Source of the DNA: Gammaproteobacteria bacterium
Lineage (GTDB): Bacteria > Pseudomonadota > Gammaproteobacteria > Xanthomonadales > Xanthomonadaceae
NCBI GenBank assembly: GCA_026398715.1
Contig: JAPLSI010000267.1
Coordinates: forward strand, 1 to 31,022
Direction: 5' to 3'
DNA: 31,022 nt
Position numbers and translations under genes: made by a program. The notes beneath the pieces were generated by a model. That model did no database searches, had not been told where the DNA came from, and saw only the letters and a program-made list of their open reading frames with translations. Below are positions 1-7,116 of the stretch, piece after piece. Numbering within the stretch: position 1 is the stretch's first letter; each line of letters starts with the position of its first letter.

Positions 1-1137
1 GTCATCGTGGAACAGTCGGTGGGCAACGAAAGGCAGTCCTATTCGGGCACGCTGATTTCCGCCGGCAACGGCCTGACGCTTCGCCTGCCCGACGGACGCA
101 TCAAGGTGCTGTCGAATTATTCCAGCTTTGAACTACCGCGCCTGCCCGGCGGCGTCGTCAACCAGCCGACGCTCACCTGGGAACTCGCCGCCGATCGCGC
201 CGGCCGACAGGACTTCAGCCTGAACTACGCGACCGCCGGCTTGGCCTGGCGCGCGGAGTACAACGTCAACACGTCGGGCCTGGGCAATGACTGCCGCATG
301 TCGCTCGATGGCGCGGCCATGGTGGTGAATCGCTCGGGCGCGGATTTCAACGACGTGATGCTGACCCTGGTCGCCGGCGAGCCCAACCGCACGGCCGTGG
401 CCAGCCCGCAGATGTATCGCGAATCCAAGGTGATGATGGCCGCGCCAATGGCGGCCGACGAGGCGATGGCGCAGCAGGCGTCGGGCGAATACCACGCCTA
501 CAAATTGCCGGCGGCGGGCAACCTGCCGCAGGGCAGCGTGCAGCGCCTGCCGATGGTGGATGCGGTGACCGGCATCGCCTGCGAGCGTCGCTACGAAACC
601 AGCTCGCAGGGCGGCGACTGGCGTCCGCCCTATCCGATCATCGACGAGAATTTCGGCGCGGGCGACGGCCAGGCGCAGCCCGTGGTGGCGACGCTGCGCT
701 TCAAGAACGCAAAGGCCGTCGGCCTGGGCATTCCCCTGCCGGCCGGGCGCGTGCGCATGTCGGACGGCAATGATTTCCTGGGCGAAGCCAACCTGCCGCA
801 TACGGCAGCCGGCCAGGATGTTTCGCTGGCCATCGGCACGGTCTTCGACCTGACTGCCGAGCGCACGCGCGAAAACTTCAAGCTCGACCGGGACGGACGC
901 ACCATCACCGAGACCGTATCCGTGCTGCTCAAGAACGCCAAGTCCACGGCCGCGACCGTGCGTGTGACCGAACGCCTCAATCGCTGGACCGACTGGGAAA
1001 TCACCAGCAGTTCGGTACCGGCGCAGAAGCGCAATTCACAGACGGCCAGCTTCGAGGTGCCCGTGCCCGCCGGGGGCGAGGTCCGGCTGAGCTATACGGT
1101 TCGCTATCGGTGGGCCGAGGATGTCAAAATCCCCTGA
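1..1137 (+). CDS. DUF4139 domain protein, C-terminal part (5' end outside window)
   Basis: The frame is already open at the first base, so this is the C-terminal ~378 residues of a longer protein whose true start lies to the left. The segment around residues 70-85 (YATAGLAWRAEYNV) and the later stretch around residues 235-250 (LRFKNAKAVGLGIPLPAGRV) match the DUF4139 pattern as I recall it: a beta-rich domain in bacterial proteins related to the 'mucoidy inhibitor A' group. The protein ends YTVRYRW-AEDVKIP, as expected for a beta-sandwich end. No catalytic residues are known for the family, and a cell-envelope location is only a guess because any signal peptide would be outside the window. The stop at 1135-1137 is 20 bp before the next gene, so the two may be cotranscribed. 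The domain call is fairly safe; the function is unknown. Confidence 0.75.
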   Translation, partial: VIVEQSVGNERQSYSGTLISAGNGLTLRLPDGRIKVLSNYSSFELPRLPGGVVNQPTLTWELAADRAGRQDFSLNYATAGLAWRAEYNVNTSGLGNDCRMSLDGAAMVVNRSGADFNDVMLTLVAGEPNRTAVASPQMYRESKVMMAAPMAADEAMAQQASGEYHAYKLPAAGNLPQGSVQRLPMVDAVTGIACERRYETSSQGGDWRPPYPIIDENFGAGDGQAQPVVATLRFKNAKAVGLGIPLPAGRVRMSDGNDFLGEANLPHTAAGQDVSLAIGTVFDLTAERTRENFKLDRDGRTITETVSVLLKNAKSTAATVRVTERLNRWTDWEITSSSVPAQKRNSQTASFEVPVPAGGEVRLSYTVRYRWAEDVKIP

Positions 1138-1157
1138 GTCGACCCAGGGATACGGAC

Positions 1158-1907
1158 ATGATCGAAATCATCGAACACGGCGCCATCCACGAAATCCGGA
1201 TGGCCCGGCCGCCGGTCAATGCGCTGAATCCGGAATTGCTGGGCAGCCTGATCGCGGCCATCGACGCCGCGCCGCGCAACGGCGCGCGCGCGTTGATCCT
1301 TTCCGGCAGCGAAAAGGTTTTTTCGGGCGGCCTGGATGTTCCCTACCTGATGAGCCAGGACCGCGCCGGGCTGGCGGCCTGCTGGACGCTGTTCTTCGAA
1401 GCGGCGCGCGCCCTGGCGCGCTGCCCGGTACCCGTGGCTGCCGCCATCGCCGGACACAATCCGGCCGGCGGTTGCGTGCTGGCGCTGTGCTGCGACTTCC
1501 GGGTGATGGCGCGCGGTCCGTTCCGCATCGGCTTGAACGAAACCCAGGTCGGCCTGACGGTGCCCGACGCCATCCAGTACCTGATGCGTCGCGTGGCCGG
1601 CACGCATCGCGCCGAACAGCTGATCGTGGCCGGCGCGATGGTCGAGTCGGAACAGGCCCTGGCCTACGGTATCGTGGACGCGCTCGCCGATGCCGGCGAA
1701 GTGGTGGCGATGGCAGCCAGCCGTCTCGCCGGATTGCTGGCCCTGCCGTCGGGCCCGATGCTGGCGTCGCGACGCATCGCGCGTGCCGACATCATTGCCG
1801 TGCTGGAAAGTTTCGATGAAAGCGACCTGGACGTCTTCCTGGATGGCTGGTATTCGGCCGACTCGCAGGCAGCGTTGCACGACCTGATGGTCCGCCTCAA
1901 GAAATGA
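1158..1907 (+). CDS. Crotonase-fold Delta3-Delta2-enoyl-CoA isomerase-like protein
   Basis: A 249-residue enoyl-CoA hydratase/isomerase family protein. Known family members of this type shift a 3-enoyl-CoA double bond to the 2-trans position so that unsaturated fatty acids can enter beta-oxidation. FSGGLD (55-60) and PAGGC (102-106) form the CoA/oxyanion-hole loops. The hydratase glutamate after the GGG/GGC loop (Glu144 in rat crotonase) is Val107 here, while the second glutamate is kept in LNETQVG (Glu128). That pattern, and the local sequence NPAGGC-LALCCDFR...GLNETQ, is much closer to mitochondrial enoyl-CoA isomerase ECI1 than to hydratases. I chose ATG 1158 because AGGGA precedes it at a suitable distance; a longer frame from 1110 would overlap the previous gene. 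The gene converges with the sulfurtransferase gene, leaving 27 bp between stops. Confidence 0.8.
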   Translation: MIEIIEHGAIHEIRMARPPVNALNPELLGSLIAAIDAAPRNGARALILSGSEKVFSGGLDVPYLMSQDRAGLAACWTLFFEAARALARCPVPVAAAIAGHNPAGGCVLALCCDFRVMARGPFRIGLNETQVGLTVPDAIQYLMRRVAGTHRAEQLIVAGAMVESEQALAYGIVDALADAGEVVAMAASRLAGLLALPSGPMLASRRIARADIIAVLESFDESDLDVFLDGWYSADSQAALHDLMVRLKK

Positions 1908-1934
1908 CGCAGCGCCGCGTGCGCGACCGCGCCC

Positions 1935-2795
1935 TCACTCGGGGCCGGTCGCCACCGGTCGGGACGGGTCGCTGACCCAGGCGCTCCAGGATCCCGCGTA
2001 GATGCGCGCGCCGTGCAGGCCTGCATGTTCCATCGCCAGCAGGTTGTGGCAGGCGGTCACGCCCGAACCACAATTGAGCATCACCTGCGATGGATCGCGA
2101 TCGCCGATGGTCGCATCGAATGCAGCCTTCAATTCTTCCGGGCTACGGAAGCGTCCTTCCGACATGTTTGCCGAAAACGGACGATTTCGCGCACCCGGGA
2201 TGTGACCTGCCGCGCGATCGAGTGGCTCCACGTCACCGCGAAATCGTTCGGCGGCGCGGGCGTCGATCAGGCAGGCGCTGCCGTTGGCGAGGGTAGCGGC
2301 AACTTCATCGGTGCCGACCACCAGGCCCTCGTCGAAACTACCGCCGTAATGGCCGCGCAACGGCGCAATGGCATCGGTCGTGACTGGCAAGCCCAGCGAG
2401 GACCAGCGCGCGAATCCGCCATCGAGCACCGCAACGCGTTGGTGGCCGAGCAATTTCATCAGCCACCAGAATCGCGCCGCCGCCATTGCGCCGTCCGCGG
2501 CGTCATACACCACAACTTGCGAGTCGGGCGAGATGCCCAGGCGTTCGAGGACGGCGCAGAAATTTTCCGCGTCGGGCATCGGATGCCGGCCAAACGATGG
2601 TGGCTTGGCCAGGTCCGACAAATCACGGTCGAGGTGCACGTAACCGGCGCCGGGGATGTGACCCTCGCGCCATGACACTTCACCCGCGCCCGGATTGGCA
2701 CCGGCAAGGACGAAACGCGCATCGACGATTCGCAAGCCGGGGGACTGCAGGTTTGCAGACAGTTCTTCGCAGGAAACCAGCGTCGTCCACTTCAT
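1935..2795 (-). CDS. sseA: 3-mercaptopyruvate/thiosulfate sulfurtransferase
   Basis: A 286-residue tandem-rhodanese protein that transfers sulfur from 3-mercaptopyruvate or thiosulfate to thiophilic acceptors, normally in the cytoplasm. The N-terminal inactive rhodanese domain covers roughly residues 1-140 (VDARF, GHIPGAGYVHLD, VVVYDA, LDGGFARW). The C-terminal catalytic domain (LIDARAAERFRG, GHIPGARN) carries the active-site loop CGSGVTAC with the persulfide cysteine near residue 242. The CGSGVT loop fits the mercaptopyruvate-using branch better than the CRKGVT loop of classical rhodanese. The start at 2795 overlaps the upstream Nudix stop as ATGA, which supports translational coupling; an in-frame start further upstream would lie inside the Nudix gene. 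It is the last gene of a three-gene minus-strand operon. Substrate preference cannot be settled from sequence alone. Confidence 0.88.
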   Translation of the reverse strand: MKWTTLVSCEELSANLQSPGLRIVDARFVLAGANPGAGEVSWREGHIPGAGYVHLDRDLSDLAKPPSFGRHPMPDAENFCAVLERLGISPDSQVVVYDAADGAMAAARFWWLMKLLGHQRVAVLDGGFARWSSLGLPVTTDAIAPLRGHYGGSFDEGLVVGTDEVAATLANGSACLIDARAAERFRGDVEPLDRAAGHIPGARNRPFSANMSEGRFRSPEELKAAFDATIGDRDPSQVMLNCGSGVTACHNLLAMEHAGLHGARIYAGSWSAWVSDPSRPVATGPE

Positions 2796-3415
2796 GGTGA
2801 TTGTTCCAGTCTGTGTCGCAGGTTGACCAGCATGGCCGCAGTTGCGCCCCACACCCGGTACTGCTGGTGCACGAATTCGATCAGGGTACGTTGGCCGCCG
2901 CGGTATTCGACCAGCAATTGGCGCGCGTTGGCCGGATCCATCAGGAACTCCAGTGGCAGTTCGAAGACCTCGTCCACTTCGCCGGGATCGCGGCGGGCGG
3001 TGAATGCGGACTCGATGACGGCGACCACGGGAAAGACGTGGAATCCGGTGATGGTGACGAACGGATCGAGATAGCCCAGCGCGCGGGCCTGGCCGGGCGC
3101 GAGACCGATCTCCTCGTGCGCCTCGCGCAGGGCGGCCGCGACCGGGTCGGCGTCATGGCCTTCGATTCGCCCGCCGGGAAAACTGATCTGGCCGGCGTGG
3201 TGGCGCAGCGCTTCGGTGCGGCGCGTAAGCAGAACCTGCAATCCGTCTCCCCGGTCCACCAGGCCCACCAGCACGGCGGCGGGTCGCAACCCGTCAACGC
3301 CATCAGGCAGCAGGTCAATCAGTTCGTCGAGGTTCCAGGCGCGCGCACTGGGCGGCGTGTCGAGCGGATGCAGCGCGCGGGTATAGCGGTCGAACGGTTC
3401 GAACAATGGCGTCAC
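2792..3415 (-). CDS. Nudix hydrolase, CoA pyrophosphatase (NudL/NUDT7-like)
   Basis: A 207-residue Nudix hydrolase. LLTRRTEALRHHAGQISFPGG (62-82) is the signature block of the CoA-pyrophosphatase subfamily and runs straight into the Nudix box, which ends REAHEEIG (97-104) with the metal-binding glutamates. The glutamate usually found earlier in the box is absent, as I recall also for E. coli NudL. Known family members split CoA or acyl-CoA into 3',5'-ADP and 4'-phosphopantetheine, so a role in CoA turnover beside the crotonase genes is plausible. The start is GTG at 3415-3413, whose GTGA overlaps the stop of the DUF1289 gene; the 3' end overlaps sseA as ATGA. The three genes therefore form one coupled unit. 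Confidence 0.85.
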   Translation of the reverse strand: MTPLFEPFDRYTRALHPLDTPPSARAWNLDELIDLLPDGVDGLRPAAVLVGLVDRGDGLQVLLTRRTEALRHHAGQISFPGGRIEGHDADPVAAALREAHEEIGLAPGQARALGYLDPFVTITGFHVFPVVAVIESAFTARRDPGEVDEVFELPLEFLMDPANARQLLVEYRGGQRTLIEFVHQQYRVWGATAAMLVNLRHRLEQSP

Positions 3416-3597
3416 GCCCGTTCGGCTTCGCGCTGTGGCAATACGGTTTCAATCAGGTGCAGGCGCTGGTCGTCGTCGAGATGCAGCCAACTGGCGATTT
3501 CGGCGGCGCTGCGGTGGCAACCGAGGCAAAGACCTTGTTCGTCCAGGGCACAGACGCCAGTGCAAGGGCTGAGTACGGCGCGAAAAGAGGGGTTCAT
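3412..3597 (-). CDS. Small DUF1289 cysteine-rich protein
   Basis: A 61-residue protein beginning MNPSFRAVLSPCTGVC. Four cysteines in the pattern C-x3-C-x7-C-x2-C (SPCTGVC...GLCLGC) followed by H-R-S-x2-E-I-x2-W define DUF1289. They probably bind a metal or an Fe-S cluster, but no function is established that I know of. ATG 3597 is the start that keeps the conserved domain only; a frame extending further upstream would run through the terminator hairpin and into the FKBP gene. Its stop overlaps the GTG start of the Nudix gene. It is the first gene of the trio ending with sseA, so a sulfur- or redox-related role is conceivable, but this is inference from position. Confidence 0.8.
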   Translation of the reverse strand: MNPSFRAVLSPCTGVCALDEQGLCLGCHRSAAEIASWLHLDDDQRLHLIETVLPQREAERA

Positions 3598-3609
3598 CCC
3601 GGGGATGGA

Positions 3610-3636
3610 ACTCGCGCCGGAAGCACCGGCGCGAGT
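3610..3636 (-). terminator. Hairpin terminator after the FKBP gene
   Basis: A perfect 11-bp inverted repeat (3610-3620 and 3626-3636) with a 5-nt loop lies between the FKBP stop (3647) and the DUF1289 start (3597). On the minus strand it is followed only by TTCC, so the U-tract is weak. It probably ends or attenuates FKBP transcription before the downstream trio. Confidence 0.6.
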
Positions 3637-3646
3637 GTTTCCAGTC

Positions 3647-4369
3647 TTACTTGGTGCTGACCAGCTTGATGTCGAACACGACGGCCTGGCCGGGGCCAAT
3701 CGGCGAGCGCGGATCGTTGCCATAGGCCTTGTCGGCCGGGATATAGACTTCCCAACGCGAACCGACCGGCATCATCAGGATCGCTTCCTTCACGCCGGCG
3801 ATCGGAAACTCGCTGACCTTGAACTCGGCCGGCTTGGCATTGGCGGTGGAATAGGTGTTGGCAAATTCCTGCCCCGTCGAGATCGAGCCACGCAGGTGCA
3901 CGTACACGGTGCTGGCCGAGGTCGGCTTGGCGCCGGTCGCCGGGTCGAGGATCTTGTACTGCACGCCGCTCGGCAGCACGGTCACGCCGGGCTTGGAACG
4001 GTTGGCAGCCAGGAACGCATCCGACTTGGCCTTGTTCTCGCGGCTGACGCGCTCGAAATCTGCGCGTTCCTGGTCGGCCATGCGCTTCTGGAAAGCACTG
4101 AGCGATGCAGCGAGCTTGTCGCCCGGCATCGTCGGCGCCTTCTTGGCGTAGCCTTCCTGGATACCGCGGATCAGCGTGGTCATGTCGAGGTCGACCTTGC
4201 GCTCGGCCAGGTCGCGCGCCATGTCGTAACCGATCGCGTAGCTGAGCGTGGTCTTGTCGGAGGCCGCCGGAGCGGAAGCGGCTGGTGCCGGCGTGGCGCT
4301 CTGCGCCAATGCGGCGCTGGAGCTCAGAGCAACGGCCGCCAAGGTGGCAGCCAGCAAACGCAACTTCAT
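3647..4369 (-). CDS. FKBP-type peptidyl-prolyl isomerase-like protein (FkpA/Mip family), exported
   Basis: A 240-residue protein with a clear Sec signal peptide (MKLRLLAATLAAVALSSSAALAQ, cleavage near 23), an Ala/Pro linker, a helical N-terminal dimerisation domain (about 38-130: LSYAIGYDMARDL, ...FQKRMADQ) and a C-terminal FKBP domain (about 137-240, ending VVFDIKLVSTK). Periplasmic FkpA/Mip proteins act as chaperones and proline isomerases for envelope proteins. Several FKBP pocket residues differ from E. coli FkpA as recalled: the Tyr of VNYKG is Leu (VHLRG), the Asp of EFDNS is Ala (EFANT), and the Trp of IPGW is Val (IAGV). Proline isomerase activity may be weak or lost. ATG 4369 has GGAG 9 nt upstream and gives the signal peptide. 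A -10-like TATCCT lies on the minus strand at 4428-4423. Confidence 0.85.
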   Translation of the reverse strand: MKLRLLAATLAAVALSSSAALAQSATPAPAASAPAASDKTTLSYAIGYDMARDLAERKVDLDMTTLIRGIQEGYAKKAPTMPGDKLAASLSAFQKRMADQERADFERVSRENKAKSDAFLAANRSKPGVTVLPSGVQYKILDPATGAKPTSASTVYVHLRGSISTGQEFANTYSTANAKPAEFKVSEFPIAGVKEAILMMPVGSRWEVYIPADKAYGNDPRSPIGPGQAVVFDIKLVSTK

Positions 4370-4530
4370 TACGAAATCTCCAAGGTTTGAATCGGGGCGG
4401 CTCGCTTTCCGCAAGACGCGATAGGATACCGGCCTGCAGCCTTAACCGCCACTGAGGCAGGACCTGCAAGCCCGACTCTGACCCCCCGGGCCCCGCGAAG
4501 TTCCCCGAACCCCAGCCCCCTGGAGCAGCA
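4370..4530. other. Divergent intergenic region between FKBP gene and enoyl-CoA hydratase
   Basis: 161 bp separating two divergent genes, so it should carry both promoters. Ribosome sites are visible at each end: GGAG before 4369 on the minus strand and GGAG at 4522-4525 before 4531 on the plus strand. A minus-strand TATCCT is present at 4423-4428. I see no convincing -35 element, operator or small ORF. Confidence 0.5.
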
Positions 4531-5313
4531 ATGTCCTTTGAAACCCTGACCGTCGATGATCGCAGCGCGATTCGCGTCATTACCGTCAACCGACCCGACA
4601 AGTTAAACGCGCTTAACGAAGCGACGCTGTCCGAACTCGACCAGGCCTTCGCTGCCGCGGCATTGGCCGACACCGTGCGCGTCGTGGTGTTGACGGGCGC
4701 AGGTCCGAAAGCATTCGTTGCCGGTGCGGACATCGCACAGATGACGGGGCTTTCGCCGGTGCAGGCGCGTGACTTCTCGCGCCTCGGGCAGGGCCTGATG
4801 CGTCGGATCGAAGGGCTGGGCAAGCCGGTGGTCGCGATGGTGAACGGCTTTGCCTTGGGCGGCGGCATGGAATTGGCCATGGCCTGCCACCTGCGGATCG
4901 CGGCAGATACCGCAAAGCTCGGCCAGCCGGAAGTCAACCTGGGGCTGATCCCCGGTTTCGGCGGTACCCAGCGGCTGCTTCGGCTGGCGGGACGCAGCGC
5001 CGCCCTCGAACTGTGCCTGCTGGGACAACCGATCGACGCCGCGCGAGCGCTGGCGCTGAACCTGGTGAATCGCGTGGTGCCCGCCGCGCAGCTCGAATCG
5101 GAAACGATGAAGATTGCCGGACAACTCGCGATCTCTGCGCCGCAGGCCCTGCGCGGCGTCCTCGACGCGATCATGGTCGGTGGCGAAGCCGGGCTGGAGG
5201 CGGGACTGGACTACGAGACGCAGTGTTTTGCCCTGGCGTTTTCCACCGACGACATGAAGGAAGGCACCGCGGCGTTCCTGGGGCGCCGCAAGCCCGAGTT
5301 CACCGGTCGCTGA
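4531..5313 (+). CDS. Enoyl-CoA hydratase (crotonase)
   Basis: A 260-residue crotonase that should hydrate 2-trans-enoyl-CoA to 3-hydroxyacyl-CoA in beta-oxidation, in the cytoplasm. Both catalytic glutamates are present: GGGMELAMAC (the Glu144 equivalent) and GQPEVNLGLIPGFGGTQRL (the Glu164 equivalent). The oxyanion loop AFVAGADI and the C-terminal FATDD-like segment (FSTDDMKEGTAAFLGRRKPEF) are typical, and the length is normal. ATG 4531 has GGAG six nt upstream. It differs from the crotonase at 1158, which lacks the first glutamate, so the two are functionally distinct. Only 19 bp separate its stop from the next gene, with a 14-bp palindrome (5314-5327) in the gap. Exact acyl-chain preference is unknown. 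Confidence 0.9.
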   Translation: MSFETLTVDDRSAIRVITVNRPDKLNALNEATLSELDQAFAAAALADTVRVVVLTGAGPKAFVAGADIAQMTGLSPVQARDFSRLGQGLMRRIEGLGKPVVAMVNGFALGGGMELAMACHLRIAADTAKLGQPEVNLGLIPGFGGTQRLLRLAGRSAALELCLLGQPIDAARALALNLVNRVVPAAQLESETMKIAGQLAISAPQALRGVLDAIMVGGEAGLEAGLDYETQCFALAFSTDDMKEGTAAFLGRRKPEFTGR

Positions 5314-5332
5314 CGCGACGCGTCGCGCGCAC

Positions 5333-6376
5333 ATGTCGACCGCGCTTGCTTCCCTGCCCTGCATCCGTTGCGGCGACTGCCTGCCCGCCTGTCCGGCCGG
5401 CCTGGATCCGCAACAACTGCACGTGCGGCTGCTGCAGGGGCAGGAAGAGATTGCGTCGGCGCTCGGGCTGGCCGATTGCACGGCCTGCGGCGCCTGTGAT
5501 GCCGCCTGCCCCAGTGGCATCCACCTGTCCAGCCAGTTCGTGTCGGCGCGCGATGCGCTCGCCGCGCGCACCGGCCTGCTGCAACAGGCAGCCGCCGCGA
5601 GGCGCATGGCAGTGACGATCGCCGCGCTGTTGCCGCTGCTGGCCGTCGAAGCTTTCGGACGCGGCACGCCCTGGATCGCGGCAATGCTTTCGGGCTTGGC
5701 GCTTGCGGTGGCCCTGGCTTGGGCGGCGCGCCATGCGCGGCGCCAACCGGGTGCGGATTTTTCGACGGACCTCGATGTCGTGGTGGTCGCCCTGCTGATC
5801 GGGCTGCTATTGCCGGCGGGCGCCACGTGGCAGGTGTCGTGCCTGGCCGTGGCAGTCGCCCTGCTGGTTGGCCGCCAGGCCTTCGGGGGCTTGGGCCAGG
5901 CCGTGTTCAACCCAGCGATGCTGGGCCTGGCCGTGGCCGCATTGATGCCTTCCACCCCGTTGGATACGGCCGCCTGGTCCGCCTGGGCCGCGCCAGCGGC
6001 CTGGCTGGGCGCCGGCGCGATGGTGCTTCAACGCATCGTCGCCTGGCGCATCCCGTTGGCCTTCCTGGTCGGTGCCATGGTCATGGCGGTGCTCCTGCCG
6101 CACCCGGGCGTGTCCGCTTCGACGGCCGCCCTCGCCGTGGCCAGCCATCCGGCATGGGTGCTGTGCGCGTTCTTCGTGGCCGGCGACTCCGCCACGGGCT
6201 GCCTGCATCCGCGGGCACGGCTTGCGTTCGGACTGGGCTGCGGATTGCTGGTCGTCGTATTCAATCAATGGCGTCCGGCGCTGGGAATGCCGATGGCCAT
6301 CTTGCTGATGAATTTCGTGGCGCCCTGGCTCGACCAGGCATTGGCCACGCCAAGGCAAGGGGTCCTGCCCCGATGA
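5333..6376 (+). CDS. Fused RnfC-type 2x[4Fe-4S] domain and RnfD-like membrane domain
   Basis: A 347-residue protein of two recognisable parts. Residues 10-59 hold two C-x2-C-x2-C-x3-C-P motifs (C10/13/16/20 and C49/52/55/59) with the spacing and flanking text (CIRCGDC, DCTACGAC, CPSGIHL) of the ferredoxin domain of RnfC/RsxC. Residues about 92-340 are a multi-span membrane domain matching RnfD/RsxD: FGGLGQAVFNPAM (184-196), STPLDT (207-212, aligning with the E. coli flavinylation region ATPLDT), WRIPLAFLVG, and the terminal MAILLMNFVAPWLD. The RnfC NADH/FMN domain and the long RnfD periplasmic loop are absent. Rnf complexes couple ferredoxin or NADH redox to an ion gradient; Rsx reduces SoxR. 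No rnfA, B, G or E is nearby. The 3' end overlaps nth as ATGA, echoing the rsx-nth order of E. coli. No ribosome site is evident before ATG 5333. Confidence 0.8.
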   Translation: MSTALASLPCIRCGDCLPACPAGLDPQQLHVRLLQGQEEIASALGLADCTACGACDAACPSGIHLSSQFVSARDALAARTGLLQQAAAARRMAVTIAALLPLLAVEAFGRGTPWIAAMLSGLALAVALAWAARHARRQPGADFSTDLDVVVVALLIGLLLPAGATWQVSCLAVAVALLVGRQAFGGLGQAVFNPAMLGLAVAALMPSTPLDTAAWSAWAAPAAWLGAGAMVLQRIVAWRIPLAFLVGAMVMAVLLPHPGVSASTAALAVASHPAWVLCAFFVAGDSATGCLHPRARLAFGLGCGLLVVVFNQWRPALGMPMAILLMNFVAPWLDQALATPRQGVLPR

Positions 6377-7014
6377 AGCCGGCCGACCGGGAAGAAATGT
6401 TCGCGCGATTGTCCGAACTCAATCCGCATCCCACCACGGAACTCGTCTACCACTCTGCGTTCGAGTTGCTGGTTGCCGTGATTCTTTCCGCGCAAGCCAC
6501 CGACGTCAGCGTCAACAAGGCGACACGCACCCTGTTTCCCATCGCCGACACGCCCGCGAAGATGCTGGCGCTGGGCGAGGCAAAACTGAAGAAACACATC
6601 AGCAGCATCGGGCTGTTCAACACCAAGGCCGCGAACGTCATCGCGACCTGCCGGATGCTGGTCGAGAAATTCGCAGGTGAAGTCCCCGCCGACCGCGAGT
6701 CGCTCGAATCACTGCCCGGGGTCGGGCGCAAGACCGCCAACGTCGTTCTGAACACGGCCTTCGGCCAGCCAACCATGGCGGTGGATACCCACATCTTCCG
6801 GGTAGCCAATCGAACCGGGCTGGCGCCGGGCGCAACCGTGCGCGCCGTCGAGGACAAACTGGTGAAGGTGGTGCCGGAAAAGTACCGCGTGGATGCCCAC
6901 CACTGGCTGATCCTGCATGGCCGCTACGTGTGCAAGGCGCGCAAGCCCGACTGCCCGCAATGCGTGATCCGCGACCTGTGCCGGTACAAGGCCAAGACCG
7001 CGGCCACGGCGTAA
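6373..7014 (+). CDS. nth: Endonuclease III (DNA glycosylase/AP lyase)
   Basis: A 213-residue base-excision repair enzyme that removes oxidised pyrimidines and cleaves the abasic strand. The helix-hairpin-helix is LPGVGRKTANVV with the Schiff-base Lys120, and VDTHIFRVANR carries the catalytic Asp138; both numbers equal those of E. coli. The C-terminal [4Fe-4S] ligands are C187-x6-C194-x2-C197-x5-C203. The start at 6373 overlaps the stop of the Rnf fusion gene (ATGA), which decides it over in-frame upstream starts and implies coupled translation. The linkage with an Rnf-type gene is shared with the E. coli rsxABCDGE-nth operon. Function is very well supported. Confidence 0.97.
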   Translation: MKPADREEMFARLSELNPHPTTELVYHSAFELLVAVILSAQATDVSVNKATRTLFPIADTPAKMLALGEAKLKKHISSIGLFNTKAANVIATCRMLVEKFAGEVPADRESLESLPGVGRKTANVVLNTAFGQPTMAVDTHIFRVANRTGLAPGATVRAVEDKLVKVVPEKYRVDAHHWLILHGRYVCKARKPDCPQCVIRDLCRYKAKTAATA

Positions 7015-7046
7015 CCGCAGCGACTTGTCGTCGTCACAAGTCACGA

Positions 7047-7064
7047 CTGTCACAATAACGAAAC
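7047..7064 (+). promoter_or_regulatory. Candidate Pho box upstream of the porin gene
   Basis: CTGTCAC at 7047-7053 matches a PhoB half-site closely; the second half 11 nt downstream (ACGAAAC) is a poor match. A -10-like TAACCT (7075-7080) lies 10 bp after the box, the usual Pho promoter spacing. Two more GTCAC words sit just upstream (7033, 7040). Regulation by phosphate starvation fits the downstream genes, but the site is imperfect. Confidence 0.45.
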
Positions 7065-7116
7065 CTTCACCTTCTAACCTGCGGGGGTCCGAAACCCACC
7101 CAAGCAGGGGATTGTC

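Noticed and set aside
2801..4390. A ~530-codon plus-strand open frame
   Set aside because: It is opposite the Nudix, DUF1289 and FKBP genes, which carry clear family motifs.
5314..5327. 14-bp palindrome CGCGACGCGTCGCG between the hydratase and Rnf fusion genes as an operator
   Set aside because: Chance palindromes are common in such GC-rich DNA, and there is no loop, spacing or repeat elsewhere to support a site.
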